A stretch of 64,000 nucleotides of DNA from positions 248,001 through 312,000 of the forward strand of contig JAYFRF010000001.1 of assembly GCA_034926225.1 (NCBI GenBank). The letters are read 5' to 3'. Positions within the stretch are counted from its first letter, which is position 1. Each line of letters opens with the position of its first letter. The notes beneath the pieces are model-generated. The model was not told where the DNA came from. It did not search any database and worked only from the letters and a program-made list of their open reading frames with translations. Shown in pieces: positions 24,018-32,564 of the stretch. The DNA comes from JAAZKA01 sp034926225 (GTDB lineage: Bacteria; Bacillota; Clostridia; Oscillospirales; QAMX01). A program made the position numbers and the translations under genes.

Positions 24018-24888
24018 CGGCATTCCCGTGCCGGTATTCGCCCGGAGAGACGCTGTAAGCCTTGCGAAAGGCCTTATTAAACGATGATATGTCTGAGAAA
24101 CCGCAGCCGAGCGCGATCTCTTTTACCGTGCGCTCAGTCGATTTTAACAGCGCGCAGGCATGGTGGAGCCGCAGCGTGTTGACATAACTGTAGTAGGTGC
24201 AGCCCATCTGCTGTTTAAACACGGTGCAGAAGTAGTTTTTATTCATCAATGCCTCGCGTGCGGCCTGTTCAAGCGTAATTTTATGGGTGTAATTCAGGTT
24301 GATGTAATCAAGCGCCTGAAAAACCCCGCGATTTTGCCTTGTCGCAGGGACATTGCGGTCAGTCGGCACAGCGAAATCCCGCACAAGCTCGATAAAAAGC
24401 TCCGCGAGACACAGTCTCACCGCGGGCCGCCATCCGACACGCCGGGCCTTCCACTCCGCAAGGGTACGCTGGACGATGCGCTCCAGCTCCGCGTAATGTG
24501 TATCCTCCGCACGCACTACGTTCCGAAAGCGCGGATGCGCCAGTTCCCCGTTGTATACCGCGTCGGAGAAGACGCTGCGCACCACGGAGTCCTCGGAAAA
24601 CTGGATGCAGTACAGCTCGATTTCGTTGTCCGGGAACGCGTTGTGCATTTCGTACGGGTGGATGATATAAATATCTCCGGCTGCAAACGGATAGGTCGTG
24701 TTTTCGAAGATGTTCACGCCTTCGCCGCAGATCACATAATCGATCTCCCAGAAGCTGTGGTAGTGAAGATCGTATTTGCCGAAGCCGCGGTACAGCGCGT
24801 CCTGCTGTGTACGGACGACGCGGATGTCGAATTCGAAATCCGGGGAAAGCGGAAGCTGCTGATAAAAAACGCTGTCAATTTTATTCAT
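23959..24888 (-). CDS. AraC-family transcriptional regulator
   Basis: A 309-residue regulator with an N-terminal cupin-like effector domain (HYHSFWEIDYVICGEG, FAAGDIYIIHPYEMH) and a C-terminal pair of helix-turn-helix motifs (about 195-290; ITLEQAAREALMNKNYFCTVFKQ split by VKEIALGCGFSDISSFNKAF). The last 19 residues run into the 3' end of the M55 gene on the other strand. AAGGTGA lies just before the ATG at 24888. It is divergent from the DegT aminotransferase operon and so is the likely regulator of that operon and possibly of the 22310-24017 genes. The effector is probably a sugar. Confidence 0.9.
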   Translation of the reverse strand: MNKIDSVFYQQLPLSPDFEFDIRVVRTQQDALYRGFGKYDLHYHSFWEIDYVICGEGVNIFENTTYPFAAGDIYIIHPYEMHNAFPDNEIELYCIQFSEDSVVRSVFSDAVYNGELAHPRFRNVVRAEDTHYAELERIVQRTLAEWKARRVGWRPAVRLCLAELFIELVRDFAVPTDRNVPATRQNRGVFQALDYINLNYTHKITLEQAAREALMNKNYFCTVFKQQMGCTYYSYVNTLRLHHACALLKSTERTVKEIALGCGFSDISSFNKAFRKAYSVSPGEYRHGNAVIVRTADSEAPSHSQDASG

Positions 24889-24955
24889 AGTTCACCTTTG
24901 AAGAGGAAAATCTTCAGATCGAACGGTGGATTCATGTAAAATACCAAAAAACTAC

Positions 24956-24985
24956 TTGCAAACTGCATTACCTATAGTATATAAT
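24956..24985 (+). promoter_or_regulatory. sigma-A promoter of the DegT operon
   Basis: TTGCAA (24956-24961), an 18-base spacer and a perfect TATAAT (24980-24985), in the region divergent from the AraC gene. A short stem (AAGCCC with GGGCTT, about 25004-25022) lies in the leader. Confidence 0.75.
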
Positions 24986-25046
24986 GAAATCGTCTAAAAA
25001 GCAAGCCCCTTTTGAGGGCTTAAACAACAAAGGAGTGTAGATAACT

Positions 25047-26312
25047 ATGGGCGAAAAAGTTATGAACGCTGCTGGCATCACCGATCTCGGCTTCCCGATG
25101 TGGCCGCAGTTTAACCCGGACACCCTCAAGGATATTCAGGAACCCATCGCCAACGGCAAAGTCAATTACTGGACTGGCCCCAAGGGCATGGAATTTGAAG
25201 AAATGTTCCGCAAGTGGACCGGCGCCGCGATGGCGATCTCCTGCACCAACGGCACCGCCGCGCTGCATATCGGTATCTCCTCTCTGGGCATCGGCCCTGG
25301 CGACGAAGTGATCGTCCCGTCCTACACCTTTATCGCGAGCTCCTTCTCCGTCGTCCAGGCCGGCGCTATCCCGGTGTTCTGCGACGTTACCGACGACCAC
25401 ACCATCGACCCCGCGAAGATCGAAGCCCTGATCACTCCCCGCACGAAGGGTATCGTCGTTGTCCATCTCTACGGCGTTGTCGCGGATATGAGTGCGATCA
25501 TGGCCATTGCGAAGAAGCACAACCTCAAAGTCATCGAAGACTGCGCGCAGTGCATCGGCGGCAAGTACGGCGACACCTATGTCGGTCTTGTCGGCGACGT
25601 CGGCTGCTATTCCTTCTGCCAGTCCAAGCACTTCACCACCGGCGGCGAAGGCGGTATGGTCATCACGAAGAACGAGGACTTAGGCTGGGAATGCCGTTCC
25701 TTCCGTGATCACGGTTACGACGTCCGTACCCGTATGAACATGCTTGCCCTCGAGGAGAAGCTCCCCTATATCCATCGCCGTGTCGGCTTCAACTACCGTA
25801 TGACCGAGATCCAGTCCATCATCGGCATCAACGAGTTGAAGCGCTTTGATAACTGGAATCTTCCCCGCCGCATTAAGTATGCCGCGATGTACGACGCCGC
25901 CTTCAAGGGGCTCAAGGGTATCGCGAAGCTCCCCTATAACGACGAAGTCCGCAAGAATTCCTACTGGTGGTATCCGATCAATATCGACGACTCCGTCCTC
26001 GATATCGACGCGGCGAAGTTCGTCAAGGCTCTGCAGGCCAAGAACATCCCCTGCTACGGCATTCAGTGGCCGGAAGCGTATCTGGAAGCCGCGTATAAGG
26101 ATCACTGCGGCTTCGGTGAAGCGAATTTCCCCTTCAACAGCAAGGAATATACCGATCCCAAGAGCATTGAGTACGACAAGGTTCTCTGCTCCAACGCCAG
26201 ACGTCTGCGCGGCGTGACCTTCTCCCTGTTCCTCCATCCGTCGTGGGAAGAGAAGCACATCGAAGCCTGCATCGCCGGTGTCAAGGCTGTTATTGCCGAG
26301 CATCTGAAATAA
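25047..26312 (+). CDS. DegT/DnrJ/EryC1/StrS-family aminotransferase
   Basis: A 421-residue PLP enzyme of the sugar aminotransferase family. The PLP lysine is Lys194 in SFCQSKHFTTGGEGG; other family motifs are SCTNGTAALHIGI, GDEVIVPSYTFIAS, VIEDCAQCIGGKY and FNYRMTEIQSIIG. Such enzymes transaminate keto-sugars or keto-inositols. No nucleotide-sugar genes are beside it, so I favour a catabolic or modified-sugar role, which is inference. It uses a strong promoter and an AAGGAG box and is preceded by the divergent AraC regulator. The gene is followed by a weak hairpin and the ceramidase-like gene. Confidence 0.9.
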   Translation: MGEKVMNAAGITDLGFPMWPQFNPDTLKDIQEPIANGKVNYWTGPKGMEFEEMFRKWTGAAMAISCTNGTAALHIGISSLGIGPGDEVIVPSYTFIASSFSVVQAGAIPVFCDVTDDHTIDPAKIEALITPRTKGIVVVHLYGVVADMSAIMAIAKKHNLKVIEDCAQCIGGKYGDTYVGLVGDVGCYSFCQSKHFTTGGEGGMVITKNEDLGWECRSFRDHGYDVRTRMNMLALEEKLPYIHRRVGFNYRMTEIQSIIGINELKRFDNWNLPRRIKYAAMYDAAFKGLKGIAKLPYNDEVRKNSYWWYPINIDDSVLDIDAAKFVKALQAKNIPCYGIQWPEAYLEAAYKDHCGFGEANFPFNSKEYTDPKSIEYDKVLCSNARRLRGVTFSLFLHPSWEEKHIEACIAGVKAVIAEHLK

Positions 26313-26330
26313 GCTATACTTTCCTTTTTC

Positions 26331-26366
26331 AAAGGGCGGGCCGTTTTTTGCCCCGCCCTTTGTTTC
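26331..26366 (+). terminator. Weak terminator or stem after the DegT gene
   Basis: AAAGGGCGGG (26331-26340) pairs with CCCGCCCTTT (26352-26361), 10 bp. The following tail is GTTTCGATT, so termination is probably partial, allowing read-through to 26401. Confidence 0.6.
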
Positions 26367-26400
26367 GATTATTTATAAAATATAAGGAGGAGACCAGCTT

Positions 26401-27639
26401 ATGCTGAAGGCTGCGTTTTACGAAACAGACATAACTCCCTACCTTTACGAATGCATGCCGGGTCAATTCGAGCCACGTTACTGCACCGAGGTGCTCGATC
26501 CGCTGCATACCCACGCGCTGGCTTTGGAGTCCGACAAGGAAAGCTGCATTGTTTTGTCCTTAGATTGCATCTGTATCGAGCGCCGTGACGTGGAAAAAAT
26601 CCGCCGCCGTGTTTTCGACGCGACCGGCGTGAAAAACGTCACTGTCTCGGGTATCCATAACCACACCGGCGGTCCGGTAGCAACGCTATATACCTCCCCG
26701 CGCAGCGACCGCTACTGCGAATTTCTCTGCGCCCGCGCCGCCGACGCCGCGATCCTCGCATGGCAGCGCCGGGAACCCGCGAAATTTGGCTGGGAGACCC
26801 GGGACATAGAAGGTCTGTCCTTCAACCGCCGCTTTTTATTCAGAGATGGCCATGTGGAGATGAATCCGGGCATCAATAATCCGAACGTCGTACGCGGTGT
26901 GGACGTAATCGATCCGCAGCTCATCGTCGCGCGTGTGGATTATGCCGACGGTCGTCCGATGGGGGTTCTCGCGAGTTTTGCGCTGCATCTGGATTCGGTT
27001 GCGCATCCGCAGGGCTATTCCGCTGACTATCCGGGGGTTATCCGTGCGGATCTGCATAAAAAATACGGTGAAGGCATCGGTTTTGTCTGGCTGACAGGCT
27101 GCTGCGGCAACATTAACCACATCGACACGACCGGCAAGGTTAAACTAAACCATGCGATCGTCGGCCACAAGCTCGCGGAGCACATTTCGAGCCTGTTTGA
27201 CGGTATTGTTACGGATACCGAACGCGAAGTCAGCGTGGTAACCCGTACGATCACCGCGACGATCGAGCGTCCGACGCCGGAGATGGTCGCGAAAGCGCCG
27301 AACGCGCCGCGGCATCGGGAAATGGCGGAGGCGATGGCGCTGCCGGGCGGAACGGTGTCGTGCGAGGTCATCTGCGTCGGCATCGGTGACTTTGCGATCG
27401 CGGCCTTACCGGGCGAGGTGTTCTGCCGCTTCGGCCTCGACATCAAGGCGCGCTCCCCCTACCCCTGCACACTGACTGTTGAGCTTTCGAACGCGTCGAA
27501 CGGTTACATCAAGACGCGTGAGGCGGCCGACGAGGGCGGTTATGAGGCCACACCTTCGACATACAACATCCTAGACCGCAACGCCGGATATTTAATGGCG
27601 GACGCGGCGGTGGAAAACCTCTGCGAGATGAAAAAATAA
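26401..27639 (+). CDS. Neutral/alkaline ceramidase N-terminal-domain-like protein
   Basis: A 412-residue protein with the fold-defining motifs of the neutral/alkaline non-lysosomal ceramidase family: DITPYLYECMPGQF at the start, SGIHNHTGG with likely zinc histidines, ALHLDSV, TGCCGNINH and a late LPGEVFCRFGLDIKARSP. It lacks a signal peptide and the C-terminal Ig-like domain of true secreted ceramidases, so it is a cytoplasmic hydrolase of unknown substrate. Similar short versions occur in carbohydrate clusters of gut bacteria. AAGGAGG precedes the ATG at 26401. Probably in the DegT operon under the AraC regulator. Confidence 0.75.
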   Translation: MLKAAFYETDITPYLYECMPGQFEPRYCTEVLDPLHTHALALESDKESCIVLSLDCICIERRDVEKIRRRVFDATGVKNVTVSGIHNHTGGPVATLYTSPRSDRYCEFLCARAADAAILAWQRREPAKFGWETRDIEGLSFNRRFLFRDGHVEMNPGINNPNVVRGVDVIDPQLIVARVDYADGRPMGVLASFALHLDSVAHPQGYSADYPGVIRADLHKKYGEGIGFVWLTGCCGNINHIDTTGKVKLNHAIVGHKLAEHISSLFDGIVTDTEREVSVVTRTITATIERPTPEMVAKAPNAPRHREMAEAMALPGGTVSCEVICVGIGDFAIAALPGEVFCRFGLDIKARSPYPCTLTVELSNASNGYIKTREAADEGGYEATPSTYNILDRNAGYLMADAAVENLCEMKK

Positions 27640-27687
27640 AGTAACGGCGGCGTATCCTCAAAGCAGGATGCACCGCCGATTTATTTC
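27636..27687. terminator. Bidirectional terminator after the ceramidase-like gene
   Basis: A stem formed by AAATAAA...CGGCGG...TATCCT and AGGATG...CCGCCG...TTTATTT with small internal bulges, between two convergent genes. Confidence 0.75.
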
Positions 27688-28134
27688 TTATTTTAGAAAT
27701 TTGCTCATCAACACAAGATTACTCACTTTTTTAAATTGCAGCTTTCCGTAAAAATGCTCATGCATCGGGTCGCACACGGCTTCCAGCTCGATCAGCGACG
27801 CACCCGCTTCTTTCACGCGGCGCTCCAGCTCCTCCATCAACGCGGTGCCGGCTCCCCTGCCCTGTCTGTCCGCCGCGATCACGATTTCCGCAAGATTGTA
27901 AGCGATAAGGTCGTCGTACTGCACGAAGTACCCCATCGCAAAGCCAATTGCGCGGCCGTTCTCCTCCAAAACAAGGCAGTAGGCGTCCTCTGTACTCCAG
28001 ACCTGATGGATACGCCGACGGGCGTTCGCTTCAGTCCAGCAACTACCCTCGTGTTCGTTGTAGTACTCTATATAAAGGGGGACGATTTTGGGAATATCCG
28101 ACTCGTCCATGATCCGGTAATGCAGAGCGGTCAT
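27688..28134 (-). CDS. GNAT family N-acetyltransferase
   Basis: A 148-residue single GNAT domain; the acetyl-CoA motif is IVIAADRQGRGAGTALMEELE, followed by ELEAVCDPMHEHFYGKLQFKK. The substrate is unknown. Its ATG overlaps the upstream PHP-gene stop by four bases (ATGA), so it is coupled to that gene in a three-gene minus-strand operon (MBL, PHP, GNAT). Confidence 0.88.
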   Translation of the reverse strand: MTALHYRIMDESDIPKIVPLYIEYYNEHEGSCWTEANARRRIHQVWSTEDAYCLVLEENGRAIGFAMGYFVQYDDLIAYNLAEIVIAADRQGRGAGTALMEELERRVKEAGASLIELEAVCDPMHEHFYGKLQFKKVSNLVLMSKFLK

Positions 28135-28808
28135 GTCCGAACTAGCCTTTCCACCTCGCCGCCACGTAGCATTGCCGCGAAATCCTTCCCATCCTTGGGT
28201 ATCCGGGGGAGGATCAACCCGCCGCGTGCGAGGTGATGACAGCGGTGAAAGTCCGATCCGGAAATGCGCAGCAAACCGCAGCTGTCCGCAAACTCCTCCG
28301 CAAGATTATTACGGCTGTCGTGGTCGGGATGGCCGTTGTAGACCTCCACACCGTCGATGTAGGCAGGATTGGATGGGGCACACGCCGAGAGACGGAACGG
28401 GTGCGCCTGGAAAACGATCGCGCCGTGTTCGTGCGCGAAGGGTAGAAATTCGGAAACAGGCATGCGGTAAAGCTCCGGGTTTTCCAGCAAATCCCGTTCG
28501 TCCAGCCCGTAGGTGAGAAAATCATTCGGATGCCCAAGGAAACGCATCTCCTGCCCGAACAGCACACAAAGCCCCAGCTTTTCCCCGAGCTCACGTGCCG
28601 CGCAGTAGCCGCGGCGGTAGTGTTCTACCTTTTCCTTCCACGTGATGTCGCCAAGACTTTTAAAATAGCCGTCATAATAGTGATCAGTGACGCAGACGCC
28701 GGCGTAGCCCGCTTCGCGGTAGAGCTTCACCATCTGCTCTGCAGGAACATTGCCGCAGGGACTGACCTCGCGGGTGTGGATATGGGGATCGAAATAATAG
28801 CCTTCCAT
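28131..28808 (-). CDS. PHP-domain phosphoesterase-like protein
   Basis: About 225 residues of PHP metallo-phosphoesterase fold. Metal-binding motifs are FDPHIHT at the N-terminus, VTDHYYDG, LFGQEMRF, FQAHPFR and ISGSDFHRCHH. Stand-alone PHP proteins hydrolyse small phosphoesters such as histidinol phosphate or sugar/nucleoside bisphosphates. I place the start at 28808 (MEGYYF), seven bases after AAGGAAGG; the open frame runs to 28865 into the preceding gene without a binding site. A second, distinct PHP protein is encoded at 37841. Confidence 0.85.
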   Translation of the reverse strand: MEGYYFDPHIHTREVSPCGNVPAEQMVKLYREAGYAGVCVTDHYYDGYFKSLGDITWKEKVEHYRRGYCAARELGEKLGLCVLFGQEMRFLGHPNDFLTYGLDERDLLENPELYRMPVSEFLPFAHEHGAIVFQAHPFRLSACAPSNPAYIDGVEVYNGHPDHDSRNNLAEEFADSCGLLRISGSDFHRCHHLARGGLILPRIPKDGKDFAAMLRGGEVERLVRT

Positions 28809-28839
28809 GAATAAACCTTCCTTAGCAGAGAATAAGTAA

Positions 28840-29670
28840 TTACAGCGCGAGTTTCCTGCCGTCATAGGCGGTCAGGATACCGTATGGAGACGCGGCGGCT
28901 TCGATATCGGAGTGCATCGCCGCGATGTTGTGTGAGAAATGGTTAACGCAGCAAACCGTCTTTGTGGTGCATAGACCGAGTGAATAAAGCACGCCGCGCA
29001 GACGTACGACATTCGGAAGCCCCATATGGCCGTCCTCGATGCTCGCTTCCTTCGTACACCAGCAGCAGTCGAAGCTGATCAGATCATACGGCGCTTCCCC
29101 ACGCAGCGGCTCGAGCGCCGCGCCGATGCGTTCGCCGGTATCGTGCAAGTAGAGGACGCGCACACCCTTTGTCTCGACCGAGTAGCAGAAGGCGTCCTCG
29201 CCTGGCAAATGATATGCCGGGATCGGGAGGATACGGGCGCCGCATAGGTCGACTGTCTCATAAGCACGGAGCGTGTGCAGCTCGGCGTTGCGCAGCGCTT
29301 CGCGGTCATACTCGAGATGGTGACTCAATCGGTTGAGAGCGGATACGCCGGAGGCGATGTGTATGACCGGCACGGTGAAATCGTGGCTGTAGGGCGGGGT
29401 GCGCAGGGCGATGTCGTTGGGGTAGAGATGGTCGGAATGGGAATGCGTGATGAGCAGCAGATCGACGGCGGAGAGATCGAGGGAACCGCTGAGCTTGTGC
29501 TGATAGGTGTCGCAAGGGAAGTCAAAGAGGATATGATCGTCGAGAATCGCCTGCGAGCGGGTACGAATATCGCGCCCGCCGAGTGCCAAGGCTTTTTTGC
29601 ATTGGGGGCAGTTACAGAAGAGCGCAGGCCAGGCTTCCGATGCGGCGGTGCCGAGATATTGGAAAAACAT
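28840..29670 (-). CDS. Metallo-beta-lactamase fold hydrolase
   Basis: About 276 residues with the MBL metal motif HSHSDH (family HxHxDH), a later AYHLPGED, LYLHDTGER and CCVNHFSHNI. Near the N-terminus is a CNCPQC cysteine pair, typical of PhnP-like phosphodiesterases, so it may be a PhnP-type phosphodiesterase. The start at 29670 has GAGGAG seven bases upstream; the ATGs at 29676 and 29778 are too close to or before that site. First gene of the MBL-PHP-GNAT operon; pairing a phosphodiesterase-like and a PHP phosphatase-like protein suggests successive phosphate-ester cleavage, which is inference. Confidence 0.82.
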   Translation of the reverse strand: MFFQYLGTAASEAWPALFCNCPQCKKALALGGRDIRTRSQAILDDHILFDFPCDTYQHKLSGSLDLSAVDLLLITHSHSDHLYPNDIALRTPPYSHDFTVPVIHIASGVSALNRLSHHLEYDREALRNAELHTLRAYETVDLCGARILPIPAYHLPGEDAFCYSVETKGVRVLYLHDTGERIGAALEPLRGEAPYDLISFDCCWCTKEASIEDGHMGLPNVVRLRGVLYSLGLCTTKTVCCVNHFSHNIAAMHSDIEAAASPYGILTAYDGRKLAL

Positions 29671-29705
29671 ACGCATACTCCTCGTCAACAAAAAAATACG
29701 GTGAT

Positions 29706-29734
29706 ATTGTACCACAATCTGCTCATAAAAGCAA
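29706..29734 (-). promoter_or_regulatory. sigma-A promoter of the MBL-PHP-GNAT operon
   Basis: Minus strand: TTGCTT (29734-29729), a 17-base spacer and TACAAT (29711-29706). Confidence 0.75.
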
Positions 29735-29782
29735 GGGATTCGGGACAATATACGCAAACTCATCGATTTTGCATGCAATCGA

Positions 29783-29811
29783 TTGACTTATCTTGTAATT
29801 TGTGCTATAAT
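29783..29811 (+). promoter_or_regulatory. sigma-A promoter of guaB
   Basis: TTGACT (29783-29788), a 17-base spacer and a perfect TATAAT (29806-29811), about 40 bases before the ATG. No riboswitch fits in this short leader. Confidence 0.8.
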
Positions 29812-29851
29812 CCATCTAATATTTAAAATCAGAAAGGGGTCAAGACTCGCC

Positions 29852-31360
29852 ATGGCTTATTATTACGACGAGCCCTCGCGTACCTTCAATGAATACCTTT
29901 TGGTTCCCGGATACTCGTCCGCTGAATGTGTTCCTCCTAAGGTCAGCTTGAAAACGCCGCTCGTCCGTTTTAAGAAAGGCGAAACTTCCTCCATCGTTAT
30001 GAATATCCCGATGGTCAGCGCCATCATGCAGTCCGTATCCGATTCCAGCATGGCCATCGCGCTCGCCATCGAAGGCGGCATCTCCTTCATCTATGGCTCT
30101 CAGAGCGTTGAGAGCGAGGCGGAGATGGTGCGCAAGGTGAAAAGTTACAAGGCCGGCTTCGTGACAAGCGACGCAAACATCCGCCCCGACGATACTCTCG
30201 CCGATGTACTCGAGCTGAAATCTCGTTTCGGACATTCCACTATGCCGGTTACAGACGATGGCACCTCCACGGGTAAGCTCCTTGGCATTGTGACCGGCCG
30301 CGATTACCGCGTATCCCGCATGGCGCCCGATACTAAAGTGCGCGAATTCATGACGCCGTTTGAAAAGCTGATCTACGCGTATGAAGGCGTCACTTTAAAG
30401 GAAGCCAATAATATCATCTGGGATCATAAGCTCAACAGCCTGCCGATCATCACCAGACAGGGCAATCTGAGCCACCTCGTCTTCCGTAAAGACTATGACG
30501 CCGATAAGGAGCATCCGAACTCCCTGCTCGACAGTCAGAAGCGGTATGCCGTTGGCGCGGGCATCAATACGCGCGATTATGAGGAACGCGTTCCCGCGCT
30601 CGTCGACGCGGGCGTGGACTTGCTGTGTATCGACTCCTCCGAAGGCTATACCGAGTGGCAGAGCCGCACGATCGCCTGGATCCGCGGGCGCTACGGCGAG
30701 TCCGTCAAAGTAGGTGCAGGCAACATCGTCGACCGCGAAGGCTTCCGCTTCCTCGCGGATGCGGGCGCAGACTTCGTCAAGGTAGGCATTGGCGGCGGCT
30801 CGATCTGTATTACCCGTGAGCAAAAGGGTATCGGCCGCGGACAAGCCAGCGCCGTGATCGAGGTGGCCAAAGCACGCGACGAATACTTCGAGGAAACCGG
30901 CATCTATATTCCGATCTGCTCCGACGGCGGCATCGTTTATGACCACCACATCACGCTTGCTCTTGCGATGGGTGCGGACTTCGTCATGCTGGGCCGCTAC
31001 TTTGCCCGTTTCGACGAAAGCCCGACGAATAAGCTGAACATCAACGGCAACTATGTGAAGGAATACTGGGGTGAAGGCTCCAGCCGTGCGCGCAACTGGC
31101 AGCGCTATGATATGGGCGGCGCGAAGAAGCTGACCTTCGAGGAAGGCGTCGACTCGTACGTTCCGTATGCGGGCAAGCTTTCGGACAACGTCGCGATCAC
31201 ACTCAATAAGGTGCGTTCAACGATGTGCAACTGCGGCGCTCTGACGATCTCCGAATTACAGAAGAAGGCGCGCCTGACCGTCGTATCTTCCACGAGTATC
31301 CTGGAAGGCGGCGCGCATGACGTCATTTTGAAGGATAAAAATGCCATCGTTATCAAATAA
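29852..31360 (+). CDS. guaB: IMP dehydrogenase
   Basis: IMP dehydrogenase oxidises IMP to XMP with NAD+, the first step of GMP synthesis. The 502 residues show a TIM barrel interrupted by a tandem CBS module (about 105-225). The catalytic loop is GGGSICITREQKG with Cys319, followed by CSDGGIVYDHH. A late GEGSSRARNWQRY corresponds to the flap region. The sequence differs somewhat from textbook IMPDH in the flap but matches a longer clostridial form. The ATG at 29852 is preceded by AAAGGGG. The 3' end overlaps the cca start by 20 bases. Confidence 0.92.
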   Translation: MAYYYDEPSRTFNEYLLVPGYSSAECVPPKVSLKTPLVRFKKGETSSIVMNIPMVSAIMQSVSDSSMAIALAIEGGISFIYGSQSVESEAEMVRKVKSYKAGFVTSDANIRPDDTLADVLELKSRFGHSTMPVTDDGTSTGKLLGIVTGRDYRVSRMAPDTKVREFMTPFEKLIYAYEGVTLKEANNIIWDHKLNSLPIITRQGNLSHLVFRKDYDADKEHPNSLLDSQKRYAVGAGINTRDYEERVPALVDAGVDLLCIDSSEGYTEWQSRTIAWIRGRYGESVKVGAGNIVDREGFRFLADAGADFVKVGIGGGSICITREQKGIGRGQASAVIEVAKARDEYFEETGIYIPICSDGGIVYDHHITLALAMGADFVMLGRYFARFDESPTNKLNINGNYVKEYWGEGSSRARNWQRYDMGGAKKLTFEEGVDSYVPYAGKLSDNVAITLNKVRSTMCNCGALTISELQKKARLTVVSSTSILEGGAHDVILKDKNAIVIK

Positions 31361-32564
31361 CGGTCTGATTACAGTACAGCCGTCGGCCGCGCGTGCGTTG
31401 ACCCTGCTCCATGGGGCAGGGTTTGACGCATATGTGGTCGGCGGCTGTGTGCGTGACGCGCTGATGGGAGCGCCTTGCCACGACTGGGACGTTGCGACGT
31501 CGGCCAGCCCCGCGGATACCATGCGTGTTTTTCGAGACTTCCGCGTAATCGAGACCGGTTTGCGGCACGGGACAGTGACCGTACTGTTGGATGGTATCCC
31601 AATCGAAGTGACGACCTTCCGCGCCGACGGGTCGTATTCCGACGGACGGCACCCGGATGCCGTGCGGTTTACATCGAGCGTCACGGAGGACCTCGCGCGG
31701 CGGGATTTCACGATGAACGCTATCGCCTACGCGGATTGTACGGGGCTGATCGACCCGTACGGCGGTGCAGAGGATATAGCACAGCGGGTGATTCGTTGCG
31801 TAGGAGACGCCGAGACACGCTTTTCGGAGGACGGGCTGCGTATTCTACGCGCGGTTCGCTTCGCGGCGCAGCTTGGATTTGCGATCGAACGGGAGACGGA
31901 GGCGGCGCTGTACCGCTGCTCCGGGATGCTTGCGCGGGTATCCGCCGAACGGAAGGCAATCGAGATATGTAAACTGATTTGCGCGCTGTATGCGGCTCGG
32001 ACGGTGTCCGGATACGCGGAACTGCTGCGGATTGTGCTGCCGGTTGCCGAATGTGCGGGAGGGTTGATCGAACGGCTGCCGGCGAGCAGAGAGCTGCGGT
32101 TTGCGGCGTTGCTGTCGGAGCTTATACCGGAGGATACGCGAGAGGTGCTGCGGGGCTTGAAGCTTGACCGCAAGCTTTTTGAAACCGTACCGACGCTGCT
32201 TGCGGCGGCGCGGGAGGAATTGCCGGAAAGCGTGCCGGAGATCAAACGCGCGATGGGCCGATATGGGATGCTGTGGCAGGACGTATTGACCTTCCGCATG
32301 GCGTTTTTTAAAGAAAATGACCCGCCCTACCGCAATATAGATGCGGTAAGGCGGGAAACAGCACGGATAATGGAGCAAAACGAATGCGTAACGATTGCGG
32401 CGCTCGCGATAGACGGGCGGGAGCTGCTCTCACGAGGATTTATGGGCCGCGAGATTGGGAAAACGCTGCAAAAGCTGCTTGATGCGGTAATTGACGGTCA
32501 AATTTCGAATGAAAATGCAGCTTTACTTGCTTATCTTCAATCTACGTCAAACGAGAACAGGTGA
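31341..32564 (+). CDS. cca: CCA tRNA nucleotidyltransferase / poly(A) polymerase family
   Basis: A 407-residue nucleotidyltransferase that adds or repairs CCA at tRNA 3' ends. Motifs are VVGGCVRDALMG and HDWDVATSA (catalytic DxD), RRDFTMNAIAY, DPYGGAEDI and EDGLRILRAVRFAAQLGF. The C-terminal half is helical. There is no visible HD domain. It starts inside the last codons of guaB and so depends on that promoter. Its own 3' end overlaps the convergent FAD oxidoreductase by 28 bases. Confidence 0.93.
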   Translation: MPSLSNNGLITVQPSAARALTLLHGAGFDAYVVGGCVRDALMGAPCHDWDVATSASPADTMRVFRDFRVIETGLRHGTVTVLLDGIPIEVTTFRADGSYSDGRHPDAVRFTSSVTEDLARRDFTMNAIAYADCTGLIDPYGGAEDIAQRVIRCVGDAETRFSEDGLRILRAVRFAAQLGFAIERETEAALYRCSGMLARVSAERKAIEICKLICALYAARTVSGYAELLRIVLPVAECAGGLIERLPASRELRFAALLSELIPEDTREVLRGLKLDRKLFETVPTLLAAAREELPESVPEIKRAMGRYGMLWQDVLTFRMAFFKENDPPYRNIDAVRRETARIMEQNECVTIAALAIDGRELLSRGFMGREIGKTLQKLLDAVIDGQISNENAALLAYLQSTSNENR

